Of a DNA stretch of 27,189 nucleotides, positions 15,228 through 21,982 are shown piece by piece; the stretch's first letter is position 1, and every line of letters begins with the position of its first letter. The notes below the pieces were generated by a model. The model did not search any database and had not been told where the DNA came from. It was given only the letters and a program-made list of their open reading frames with translations. A program made the position numbers and the translations under genes. Where the stretch lies: contig JBALWA010000062.1 of the NCBI GenBank assembly GCA_036960305.1, positions 1 to 27,189 on the forward strand, read 5' to 3'. The stretch comes from JBALVT01 sp036960305 (GTDB lineage Bacteria > Pseudomonadota > Gammaproteobacteria > Pseudomonadales > Halieaceae).

Positions 15228-16295
15228 ATGACAGTTGATACTCCATGTCCCGGCGTGGCACTGGTGTTCGGCGCTAGTGGATATATAGGATCTAACCTGG
15301 TGCCGTTTCTTGCGCATCAGGGTCTGCGGGTGCGAGCGGTGTCACGCAACCGAGCTGTGCTTGAAGGCCGCGAATGGGCCGGGGAGGTGCTGCGCCAGGT
15401 TGCAGTGCCGGTTACCGAGGTCCGCGCGGGTATGATCATAGGTCCCGGGTCGGCGGCATTAGAGGTGATCCGCGACCTGGTTAATAACCTGCCGCTAATG
15501 GTAACGCCGAAATGGGTGTTCTCGCGTTCTCCGCCCATCGCCCTCCCGGATCTACTGGCCTACCTGAGTGCTGTTGCCAAACTACCAGCGGACGCTGGAC
15601 AGATCTACGACGCAGCGGGGCCAGAGATACTGACCTATGCTGAAATCATGCGACGCCTGGCAAGCATGCTGCATAGAAAGATAGTGATTATCCCGGTACC
15701 TGTACTCACACCCAAACTGTCTTCTTACTGGCTGTGGTTGGTCACCAGTGTGCCTGTGAATGTTGCCCGGCGTTGATCGATGGCTTGAAACACGATGTCC
15801 TGGCGCATGACCAGGCGCTGCGCGACCTGGTTCCCATTCCTTTACACAATCTCGAGGAGTCCATTAGCGCAGCACTAGCGGCTGAATACGACCATAATAT
15901 TCCAGCGCACTGGGTAGAGGGCTCCATACGCTGCCGTAATTTTGAACCCAAATACGCCTATTACGCAAAACAGGCATCGGGAAGCTGCACGAGTACCGCA
16001 GATCTCGCTGAGTTGTGGGAAGTTATTTGCAGCTTTGGCAATAATCAGGATTTTTTCGCGCTCAATGCGCTGTGCTGGATACGCGGTGCCGCCGATTGGC
16101 TGATAGGGGGACCCAGCTTCAGGCGTGCTGGAATTCCAAATTGTTCCCGGGAACGGTCGCCATCAAATTAGGGCGACCGCCTATTTTCATCCGGCAGGTG
16201 TGTGGGGACTACTGTACTGGTATCCCCTTGTCCCCTTCCACAAACTCATCTTCAAAGCCATGACCCGGGAGATCGCCACGCGCTGCGCTCAGTGA
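15228..16295 (+). pseudogene. Decayed SDR/DUF2867 (YbjT-like) gene
   Basis: The start keeps a Rossmann fingerprint (VFGASGYIGSNLVPFL). The reading frame then passes directly from AVLEGREW to AGEVLRQVAVPVTEVRAG near 15378, skipping roughly 100 residues that intact relatives have there. Family sequence continues (MIIGPGSAALEVIRDL, LPLMVTPKWV, PVPVLTPKLSSYWLWLVTSV) until a frameshift near 15770. It resumes in another frame as ALIDGLKHDVLAHD through LNALCWIRGAADWLIGG. A second shift near 16125-16165 leads to a third frame with AYFHPAGVWGLLYWYPLVPF and a stop at 16293-16295. All three segments match the order of NAD(P)-binding DUF2867 proteins. The gene is dead unless the errors are sequencing artefacts. 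Confidence 0.82.
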
Positions 16296-16304
16296 AACGA
16301 CAGC

Positions 16305-16437
16305 CTAGAGTCGAGTAATTGGCGGATACATGTCTAACGCCAGTGGCACTTGCAGTGCCTCACGCACCGCCGACAATGAGTGACGACGAAAGGTCTTGCC
16401 GTCGTTTTCAGTCAACAAGCACTCCTGCCCATCCATA
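16305..16437 (-). pseudogene. Possible truncated gene 3' fragment
   Basis: A - strand frame encodes a peptide ending ALQVPLALDMYPPITRL before its stop. It begins with an ATG (16433) but has no visible ribosome binding site; upstream it runs straight into repeat A. It may be the tail of a gene cut by the repeat. The family is not recognised and the call is weak. Confidence 0.25.
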
Positions 16438-16472
16438 GTTTTTTGGAACCGAACTTCCGGCTGGGGCCGAAC
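16438..16472 (+). repeat. Dispersed repeat A, 3' fragment
   Basis: GTTTTTTGGAACCGAACTTC followed by GGGGCCGAAC matches the 3' end of repeat A. Thirty-five bases later comes AATTCGCCACCCA (16507-16519), the intact equivalent of the IS110-type insertion site, and then an IS6 right-end relic. This is the clearest uninterrupted version of the arrangement seen around the IS110-type element. Confidence 0.65.
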
Positions 16473-16624
16473 AACTAAATGCCTGATTTTTTTGTCATAA
16501 ATGAGTAATTCGCCACCCATTCGTAAAAGGATGGCGTTTGTAAGTATTCATCCGCCGATTCTATCAATTTCAGGAAGTTTATTTGGCAGTACCGCTGAAC
16601 CCTTTCGAAACCTTAGGGTCGGTG

Positions 16625-16727
16625 TGTTTGAAGAGTTGGGTAGGGCGATAGCTTGAACGGAGCAGGGCAGTTGCTAGAGACCTGAGGCCAGAGTTCTCTG
16701 ATCTATAGAAGTTAATTTGCCGGTACC
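16625..16727 (+). mobile_element. IS6-family relic: right end only
   Basis: Contains the 3' tail of the transposase region (GAACGGAGCAGGGCAGTTGC) and a well-preserved right inverted repeat AAGTTAATTTGCCGGTACC (16709-16727). No transposase frame survives. The approximate left limit is where similarity to the other tails fades. Confidence 0.65.
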
Positions 16728-16802
16728 ATATCGACTAAATAATTGAATCTGATTGTAATAACGATGCGTAATTACATTAACTAGCTTTTTGGGTTACTAC
16801 GA

Positions 16803-16952
16803 ATGAAAAAAAATTTACAGAAAGATGCAACAAGTAAAGAAAACGGAATAGTTAAGCGTTTACCGTGCCGGGGTTGCACCGTCGACTTCAGTAATTATGC
16901 AACTTGTAACGGTCGCCCCTGGAGAGTTCTGTCTAACAAAGGCGATTCTTAA
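16803..16952 (+). CDS. Small Cys-containing protein
   Basis: 49 aa, starting MKKNLQKDATSKENG. The core LPCRGCTVDFSNYATCNG, then RPWRV, has the spacing C-x2-C...Y-x2-C-x-G-x-P-W-R. I recall short conserved Cys-rich proteins of this pattern but cannot name a family with certainty; a fourth Cys may be replaced by Phe29. Only a weak ribosome binding site is seen. The flanking DNA (16728-16802 and 16953-17188) has no other supported gene, though a - strand frame ending near 16998 encodes LIDVTADTSLYYFTGTGG and looks like a gene tail. Confidence 0.4.
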   Translation: MKKNLQKDATSKENGIVKRLPCRGCTVDFSNYATCNGRPWRVLSNKGDS

Positions 16953-17188
16953 GGCAGTTTTTGCCAAAATTGACCAAAGGCTCGCAATTCTAATAATTCA
17001 CGTTGTCGCCGCCTGTGCCGGTAAAGTAATAGAGGCTGGTGTCTGCAGTGACGTCGATGAGCGCCTGGTGTTCCTCAAGTGTGTATCGCCTTCTCTCGTA
17101 ATTATTGTAGTAGTAATTTAATCGTCAGTATCATTGGTAGGTAAGCAGCCAGTTATGCGTACAAGAGCCTTAAATGGAGGATTTTCCA

Positions 17189-17440
17189 GTGGCAGTGGAC
17201 CAGAAGCGTATCAGAGAAATTATTGGTGAACGCGAAGAGCAGTCCGATACCACATTGCGCGGCAATTCTCTGCGCCGGGCGGTAAATGGCAAGGTACCTC
17301 GCACTATGACCGCTTTCGAGTGGGAGCAGTGGTATGCGGAATACGGCATGCCGGACGAACTCAAGATTAAGCACGACACTGCTCCTAAGCCTACTTGGTG
17401 GGCTCGGGTAAAATATTTCCTTCGACTCCGTAGAGGCTGA
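17189..17440 (+). CDS. Hypothetical small protein upstream of an SDR
   Basis: 83 aa from a GTG at 17189, preferred because GGAGGA (17176-17181) lies seven bases before it; an ATG at 17174 overlaps that ribosome binding site. The protein is charged, with IREIIGEREEQSDTTLRGNS and a C-terminal basic, aromatic tail (WWARVKYFLRLRR). No membrane segment or known domain is recognised. It ends 4 bp before the SDR start, so the two are probably cotranscribed and coupled. Confidence 0.6.
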   Translation: MAVDQKRIREIIGEREEQSDTTLRGNSLRRAVNGKVPRTMTAFEWEQWYAEYGMPDELKIKHDTAPKPTWWARVKYFLRLRRG

Positions 17441-17444
17441 TGTA

Positions 17445-18200
17445 ATGCAGCAAGACCTTAAGTTCCCGGAAAACTCCGCAACCGTAATTATCGGAGCGTC
17501 TGGAGGTATCGGAATTTCACTGGTGCGCCGTTATCTGGACTTACACGACTGCGAAGCGGTTTTTGCTGTAAGTCGGACCAAGCCGACCTCCGTATCCGGT
17601 CATACCGACAGGCGATTGCGTTGGATACTTTGTGATTCTAGCCAGGAAGGGGTAAGTAGAGCGGTAACTGAACTGGTCTCAAGTGGTTTTAACTTGCACA
17701 GAATAATTATTTGTAATGGCATCTTGCACAACGAAAATATCAAGCCAGAGAAATCACTGGATAGATTCGATCCCAACGCGATGCGCGAGATATTTGATAT
17801 AAACCTAGTAGTACCCGCGCTTTGGCTTGCTGCCTTGGTGAGACCGCTGCGATTAGCAAAGGGCACGGTTATAGCGGTGTTAAGCGCACGGGTGGGCAGT
17901 ATTGGCGACAATCAGCTTGGAGGTTGGTATAGCTATAGAGCCTCCAAGGCCGCACTTAATATGTTCCTAAAATCTGCGGCTATAGAGTATGCACGTCGGT
18001 GTCGTGGTGTAAAACTAGTCGCATTTCATCCGGGTACTACGGATACCTACTTATCATCTCCTTTCCATAGCAGTGTGGCCGAGGGAAAACTTTTTAGCCC
18101 GGACTTTGTGGCAGAGTGCCTAGTTGAACGACTTGACGAAGCTGAGCCAGACGGCGAACTGTCGTTTGTCGATTGGGCTGGAGCTGAGATTCCCTGGTAG
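17445..18200 (+). CDS. Short-chain dehydrogenase/reductase, C-factor (CsgA)-like
   Basis: 251 aa, a classical SDR. The cofactor loop is GASGGIG (18-24). A CNGIL replaces the usual NNAG. The catalytic Ser is in VLSARVGSIGDN, and Tyr and Lys are in SYRASKAALNMF (YxxxK). The ending HPGTTDTYLSSPF and the overall pattern resemble CsgA/C-factor-type SDRs and YdfG-like oxidoreductases; the substrate is unknown. AGAGG precedes the ATG. A rho-independent terminator follows at 18260. Confidence 0.88.
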   Translation: MQQDLKFPENSATVIIGASGGIGISLVRRYLDLHDCEAVFAVSRTKPTSVSGHTDRRLRWILCDSSQEGVSRAVTELVSSGFNLHRIIICNGILHNENIKPEKSLDRFDPNAMREIFDINLVVPALWLAALVRPLRLAKGTVIAVLSARVGSIGDNQLGGWYSYRASKAALNMFLKSAAIEYARRCRGVKLVAFHPGTTDTYLSSPFHSSVAEGKLFSPDFVAECLVERLDEAEPDGELSFVDWAGAEIPW

Positions 18201-18259
18201 TACGCCAGGGGAAAAATTCTCCAATGTCAGGATTTTAACCCTGTTCTCTACGAAGCTTA

Positions 18260-18284
18260 AGCAGCCATGAGCTGCTATTTTTCT
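18260..18284 (+). terminator. Rho-independent terminator after the SDR gene
   Basis: Stem AGCAGC (18260-18265), loop CATGA, stem GCTGCT (18271-18276), followed by ATTTTTCT. It lies 60 bp past the SDR stop codon and closes the two-gene unit. The rest of the gap to 18476 shows nothing else. Confidence 0.7.
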
Positions 18285-18476
18285 CTGCGTCATAAAATAC
18301 GGCGACCGTAAAGAAGAACATCTAGATCAGTACAATATGCGCTGCTATGCTTATAACGAAGTATAAGATGCTTCCTACCATTTTTATCGCTATATTGTGA
18401 GTGCTTAATGGCCAACTGTGCGGAGAACGAGCACAGGAATTCCGTAGCAATTCCCCTGTCAATTAATCGGATTCAT

Positions 18477-18887
18477 CTACTGCAATTCACTCAGTATCTT
18501 CGCAATCATTTCATGTTTTGAAGATTCGAAAACGTCCTTGAAAGAATCTGGGGTATTGGTGGATGTATCGTGCTTTGCGCTCCACGCTGTAATCTCAAGC
18601 ATGATTGGCAGTAGGTCTTTACCTTTCGTGGTGAGTGAGTAGATCAATTTAGAGCGATTGTCTGCGGCGACGGTCTTTGTAACGATCTCATGCTCTTCGA
18701 GCTTTCTCAATCTGTCTGCCAAGATATTAGTCGAGATTTTTTCATCGGATTGAAGAAATTCGTTATACGTTCTTTTTTCCTTAAACATGAGGTCGCGAAT
18801 GATCAGCAGCGTCCATTTGTCGCCAAATGTTTCCAGCACGAAATTGATCGGGCAGTGCGAGCGACAGTGTTTTGAATTGCGAGTCAT
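18477..18887 (-). CDS. HxlR-family winged-helix regulator
   Basis: 136 aa from the ATG at 18887 (MTRNSKHCRSHCPINF). An upstream ATG at 18938 would place the promoter and operator palindromes inside the gene, so the shorter form is preferred. Family core: the conserved Cys12 in HCPINF, FGDKWTLLIIRDLMF, then SDEKISTNILADRLRKLEEH and LIYSLTTKGKDLLPIM. HxlR proteins often sense electrophiles or oxidants through this N-terminal Cys; a second Cys lies at position 8. It is divergent from a membrane protein gene and shares a palindromic control region, so it probably regulates both. Confidence 0.9.
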   Translation of the reverse strand: MTRNSKHCRSHCPINFVLETFGDKWTLLIIRDLMFKEKRTYNEFLQSDEKISTNILADRLRKLEEHEIVTKTVAADNRSKLIYSLTTKGKDLLPIMLEITAWSAKHDTSTNTPDSFKDVFESSKHEMIAKILSELQ

Positions 18888-18909
18888 ATTTCCACTATGG
18901 ACAAAGAGA

Positions 18910-18962
18910 TTGCATTTTGCAAGTGCCATGTTATACACTTGCCGCAGCTTGCATTATGCAAG
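18910..18962. promoter_or_regulatory. HxlR operator palindromes and divergent promoter
   Basis: Two perfect palindromes lie in the 94-bp gap: TTGCA-TTT-TGCAA (18910-18922) and CTTGCAT-T-ATGCAAG (18948-18962). A third pairing joins GCAAGTG (18919-18925) with CACTTGC (18936-18942). On the + strand, TTGCAT (18910-18915), a 16-bp spacer and TATACA (18932-18937) form a good promoter that overlaps the first site. The - strand has TTGCAT (18961-18956) and TGTATA (18937-18932) with an 18-bp spacer. Binding would block both directions. Confidence 0.7.
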
Positions 18963-18981
18963 TGGAGCAGGTGGGACTCTA

Positions 18982-19614
18982 ATGAAGAAATACAAGCTAT
19001 TGACCGTGAGCGTTTTTATCCCGATAGGGATAATCATTGTGTTTATGTACTGGTATCAATGGGGCACAAGAATCTTATCGCCGTCCGACGTCAACGACTA
19101 TATGGGCGTGATTGAAGCCCAGACCCAAAAGCCAGGCGCCAAACATGATTTGCACGTACTGCGCAAATTCCTCAGTGAAGATGACGGCAAGCCCTTTTAC
19201 ACTGTCAATCTCTACAAGTTTCACGCTGTAGCCGAATATCCTGAAGCCTCCGGGTTCAGTGGTACGGGAGAGCAAGCCTATGATCGGTTTAGCAGTGTCA
19301 TGATATCGCTGATGGTGAAACGGGGCTCTCACCCTGTCTATGGTAGCCATTGGGTTGATCAGGCCAATAGCGATTGGGATCGTATTGTTATCGTTAGATA
19401 CCGTAGCCGGCGCGACCTGATTGACCTTTTTGCTACCGACGACTTTGCCGAAGCTTCTCTCCACAAATGGGCGAGTCTGCGAGAGCACGAAAGAATGCTG
19501 GTTCAAGCGCTGCATATTCCCAATGGAATAACCATCATAGCGATGATCACTATTTTTATCGGCATTGCGATCAACCTCATTGGCCGCTTTGTGTCGCGTG
19601 AGCGACCAACGTAA
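18982..19614 (+). CDS. Unrecognised membrane protein, possible target of the HxlR regulator
   Basis: 210 aa from the ATG at 18982 (GGTGGG seven bases upstream). Transmembrane helices sit at each end: about 6-27 (LLTVSVFIPIGIIIVFMYWY) and near the C-terminus (TIIAMITIFIGIAINLIG). The soluble middle has KPFYTVNLYKFHAVAEYPEA, YGSHWVDQANSDWDRIVIVR and a LATDD-like FATDDFAEASLHKW stretch. These resemble DUF1330-like dimeric alpha/beta-barrel proteins, but this is inference and no function is assigned. It is divergently paired with the HxlR gene and followed by an IS6 relic about 55 bp after its stop. Confidence 0.65.
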   Translation: MKKYKLLTVSVFIPIGIIIVFMYWYQWGTRILSPSDVNDYMGVIEAQTQKPGAKHDLHVLRKFLSEDDGKPFYTVNLYKFHAVAEYPEASGFSGTGEQAYDRFSSVMISLMVKRGSHPVYGSHWVDQANSDWDRIVIVRYRSRRDLIDLFATDDFAEASLHKWASLREHERMLVQALHIPNGITIIAMITIFIGIAINLIGRFVSRERPT

Positions 19615-19669
19615 AGCAGTCGGCAAAATCGCCGGATTTTCACTGCATGCGGGTAGCGCTGAGCACTAT

Positions 19670-20045
19670 CGGCGAAGCGTGACGGTGCAGCGGCTAAACG
19701 CTTCTTCAGACGTCTATTGCGAAATCATGGAGGCGAGCCCAGAAAGATCGTGACTGATAAATTGCGAAGTTATGGAGTTGCCCATAGAGAGTTGATACCC
19801 GAGACGATCCACAGTACCGAACAGCACGAGAATAATCGGGCAGAGCAATCACATGAGGCGACCAGGGTAAGGGAGCGAGGGATGCGTAAGTTCAAATCGG
19901 TGGGACAGGCTCAACGATTTGTGACCGCACATGCCGCAGTCAGCAATCTGTTCCTCGGTAGGCATCTCGTAGGTGCTCAGTACTATCGCGATCTCAGGGT
20001 GACTGAGACCGATACCTCTGGTTGAGTTAAGTTGCCCGAGCCTCA
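19670..20045 (+). mobile_element. IS6-family relic: transposase C-terminal two-fifths
   Basis: The best-preserved C-terminal fragment. From about 19679 one frame reads DGAAAKRFFRRLLRNHGG, EPRKIVTDKLRSYGVAHREL, then HSTEQHENNRAEQSHEATRV, RERGMRKFKS and AQRFVTAHAAVSN, the typical end of an IS6/IS26-type DDE transposase including its final acidic residue region. It stops at 20025 after a divergent tail (VTETDTSG). A degenerate right end (GAGTTAAGTTGCCCGAGCC) follows near 20024-20042. Asn is missing from the LFNLGRHL motif. There is no N-terminal half. Confidence 0.8.
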
Positions 20046-20068
20046 GAAATGGCAGGACTAAGGCGGGA

Positions 20069-21982
20069 CTAAAATTCAGGTCCTACAGTAATGTAGATCT
20101 GGAACGCATCGTCCGCGTCATCTAGTGGGAATCCCAGGTCTATGCGAGCCAGTCCGACGGGTGATCGCCAGCGGACGCCAATACCTGTCCCCAGCTTTGC
20201 TTCGAAGTCATCAAATTTGTTAAAGGCATTGCCGCCGTCCAGGAAGACAGCTACGCTCCAGTCCGGGATAACCGCATGTTCATATTCCACGCTGGCGACT
20301 ATTAGGTGTTTGCCGCCGGTAATGGCGTCGCTAGGGAACAATGTCTCCCAGCCGTAGCCGCGAACACTGCGGGCGCCGCCTGCGCGAAACTCGTAGTATT
20401 CGGGCATCTGGTTGAAGTTTATGCCCAGTACCGTGCGGCTTTCTGCATCGGTATACCCCAGGTTAGAGCGCACTAGGAAACGTCCTTGTTCGGCGACGGG
20501 CCAGATGTTCCACGACGATAAACGAGCCTGCCAAAAGTTGATATTGGAGCCAATGCTTTCGTTGGCACCCAGTAGCTCCAGGTTAAGGTAGTCTCCCCGA
20601 CGAATATACAGGGGGTCATTCGAACGCCACAGTTTAAAGCCTATTCCGGGAACCACAGCTTCAAAATCTGGTGCCAGTGTTTCGTAGGCCTCTGCGCCAA
20701 TGCTCTCGATAATTGCGTCCTGAGAGGATCCCGGGAGATTGCCAAACAACACTTCGAATATGTCGTAGCTTTCTGCTACCAGGCTAACGCCGGCGCTGGT
20801 GCTCAGTCCAAAGTTGCCAACATTGGAAACTGGCAAGCGCCACAGGAAGCTTGCGAGATTGGTTGCGATTCGGGTGTCACCGCCTTCGTCGAGATCCACG
20901 TCCTTGTAGTTCAGGTCCTTGCTCTCATGGCGCAAACCCAGTTCAAAGGCTTCTTTGCTCAGCGGATTTATCGGGATGGTATAACTGATGTCGCCTGCAA
21001 GCCGCTCTCGTTCCTCGGCAACCGCGCCGCCTACGTTGAAGTGGTGGCCGCGTTTACCCAGGTAACGGCGGGTCCAGTCCAGTCCAAAACCAAAGCCGGT
21101 ATCGGTCCCCCAACCGGCGCGACCTCGATACCGGTTCGCAAGGAAAGGTTCCATGCGGATTACCACTGGAATTTGTGGATTCTCCCCCCTCGTTGGTTCG
21201 CCCGGTTCAATGATAACTTCGCTGAAATGACCGCTGGCGCTCAACAGGTTGCGTTGCCTGGAGAGCTCGGAATGCTTGAAAGTGTTCCCGGGCTGAATAA
21301 TCAGGTAGCGAGCCAGGTAGTCGTTCGAGAATTTCTCCTGCTGAAGATCGATGCTGCCGAAAACATACCTGGGCCCGGTCTCAATCAGTAGTGTGATGGT
21401 GGCGGTATAGGCTTCAATGTCCACCTCCACCCGGTGCTCCAGAAACTCGGCGTCCAGGTAGCCGCGCTCATGAGTGCCGCTGAGTAAACCGCGCTTGGCG
21501 CTTTCATAGTGGCGATGGTCCAGACTGGCGTCTTTGCGCAGCGCCAGCGTATCTGTCAGTGCCAATAGCTTTTCGTTGCTAGCCCCGGGACCGACAAACC
21601 GCAGGTCCAGGGTGGTAACCGGGACTGGCTCGCCAGCATCGACGATATAGGTGGCTTGCCAACTGTCACCGGGTTTCTCAGGCGGCGTCAGGTCTGCCTT
21701 GATAGTAGGTCGGTAGTAACCGAAGGGCTGTAGGGCCCGGCGAATCTCTCTCGCCGTTCTGGCGTGCATGTTGATGATCTTGTCGCCGGTGAGGTCCTTA
21801 TCGCTGCTACGGCGAACTATCTCCATAGACGCACGGGTGTTGTCCAGTGCTTCGGCTTCGAGACCTTCGATGGTGACCTGAACTTGCTCTAGCGCTAGCG
21901 TGACAGTTGAGAAAGCCAGGCAGCCCAGTAGCGCTAGACAGGTCGCCGGCAAGCGTAATGTGTTGGCAATGCTAGCGTTCAT
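20069..21982 (-). CDS. tamA: TamA, Omp85-family outer-membrane translocation/assembly protein
   Basis: 637 aa. The signal peptide ends near residue 30 (TVTLA). Three POTRA-like domains follow (about 33-270): RALQPFGYYRPTI is the typical first POTRA core, and LLSASGHFSEVIIEPG the end of the third. The barrel (about 285-637) contains the lid-lock loop motif SVRGYGWETLFP and ends with the outer-membrane C-terminal Phe (VGPEF). TamA works with inner-membrane TamB in autotransporter/outer-membrane protein assembly and envelope lipid transport. Its start overlaps the tamB stop by 11 bases, so translation is coupled. Here tamB precedes tamA, the reverse of the E. coli order. Confidence 0.95.
   Translation of the reverse strand: MNASIANTLRLPATCLALLGCLAFSTVTLALEQVQVTIEGLEAEALDNTRASMEIVRRSSDKDLTGDKIINMHARTAREIRRALQPFGYYRPTIKADLTPPEKPGDSWQATYIVDAGEPVPVTTLDLRFVGPGASNEKLLALTDTLALRKDASLDHRHYESAKRGLLSGTHERGYLDAEFLEHRVEVDIEAYTATITLLIETGPRYVFGSIDLQQEKFSNDYLARYLIIQPGNTFKHSELSRQRNLLSASGHFSEVIIEPGEPTRGENPQIPVVIRMEPFLANRYRGRAGWGTDTGFGFGLDWTRRYLGKRGHHFNVGGAVAEERERLAGDISYTIPINPLSKEAFELGLRHESKDLNYKDVDLDEGGDTRIATNLASFLWRLPVSNVGNFGLSTSAGVSLVAESYDIFEVLFGNLPGSSQDAIIESIGAEAYETLAPDFEAVVPGIGFKLWRSNDPLYIRRGDYLNLELLGANESIGSNINFWQARLSSWNIWPVAEQGRFLVRSNLGYTDAESRTVLGINFNQMPEYYEFRAGGARSVRGYGWETLFPSDAITGGKHLIVASVEYEHAVIPDWSVAVFLDGGNAFNKFDDFEAKLGTGIGVRWRSPVGLARIDLGFPLDDADDAFQIYITVGPEF

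Noticed and set aside
16897..17121. 74-residue + strand frame
   Set aside because: No ribosome binding site or family; it overlaps the better-supported 49-residue ORF and a - strand coding-like frame.
19075..19626. 183-residue - strand frame opposite the membrane protein at 18982-19614
   Set aside because: The + strand gene has membrane helices, a good ribosome binding site and a regulated promoter; the antisense frame has none.
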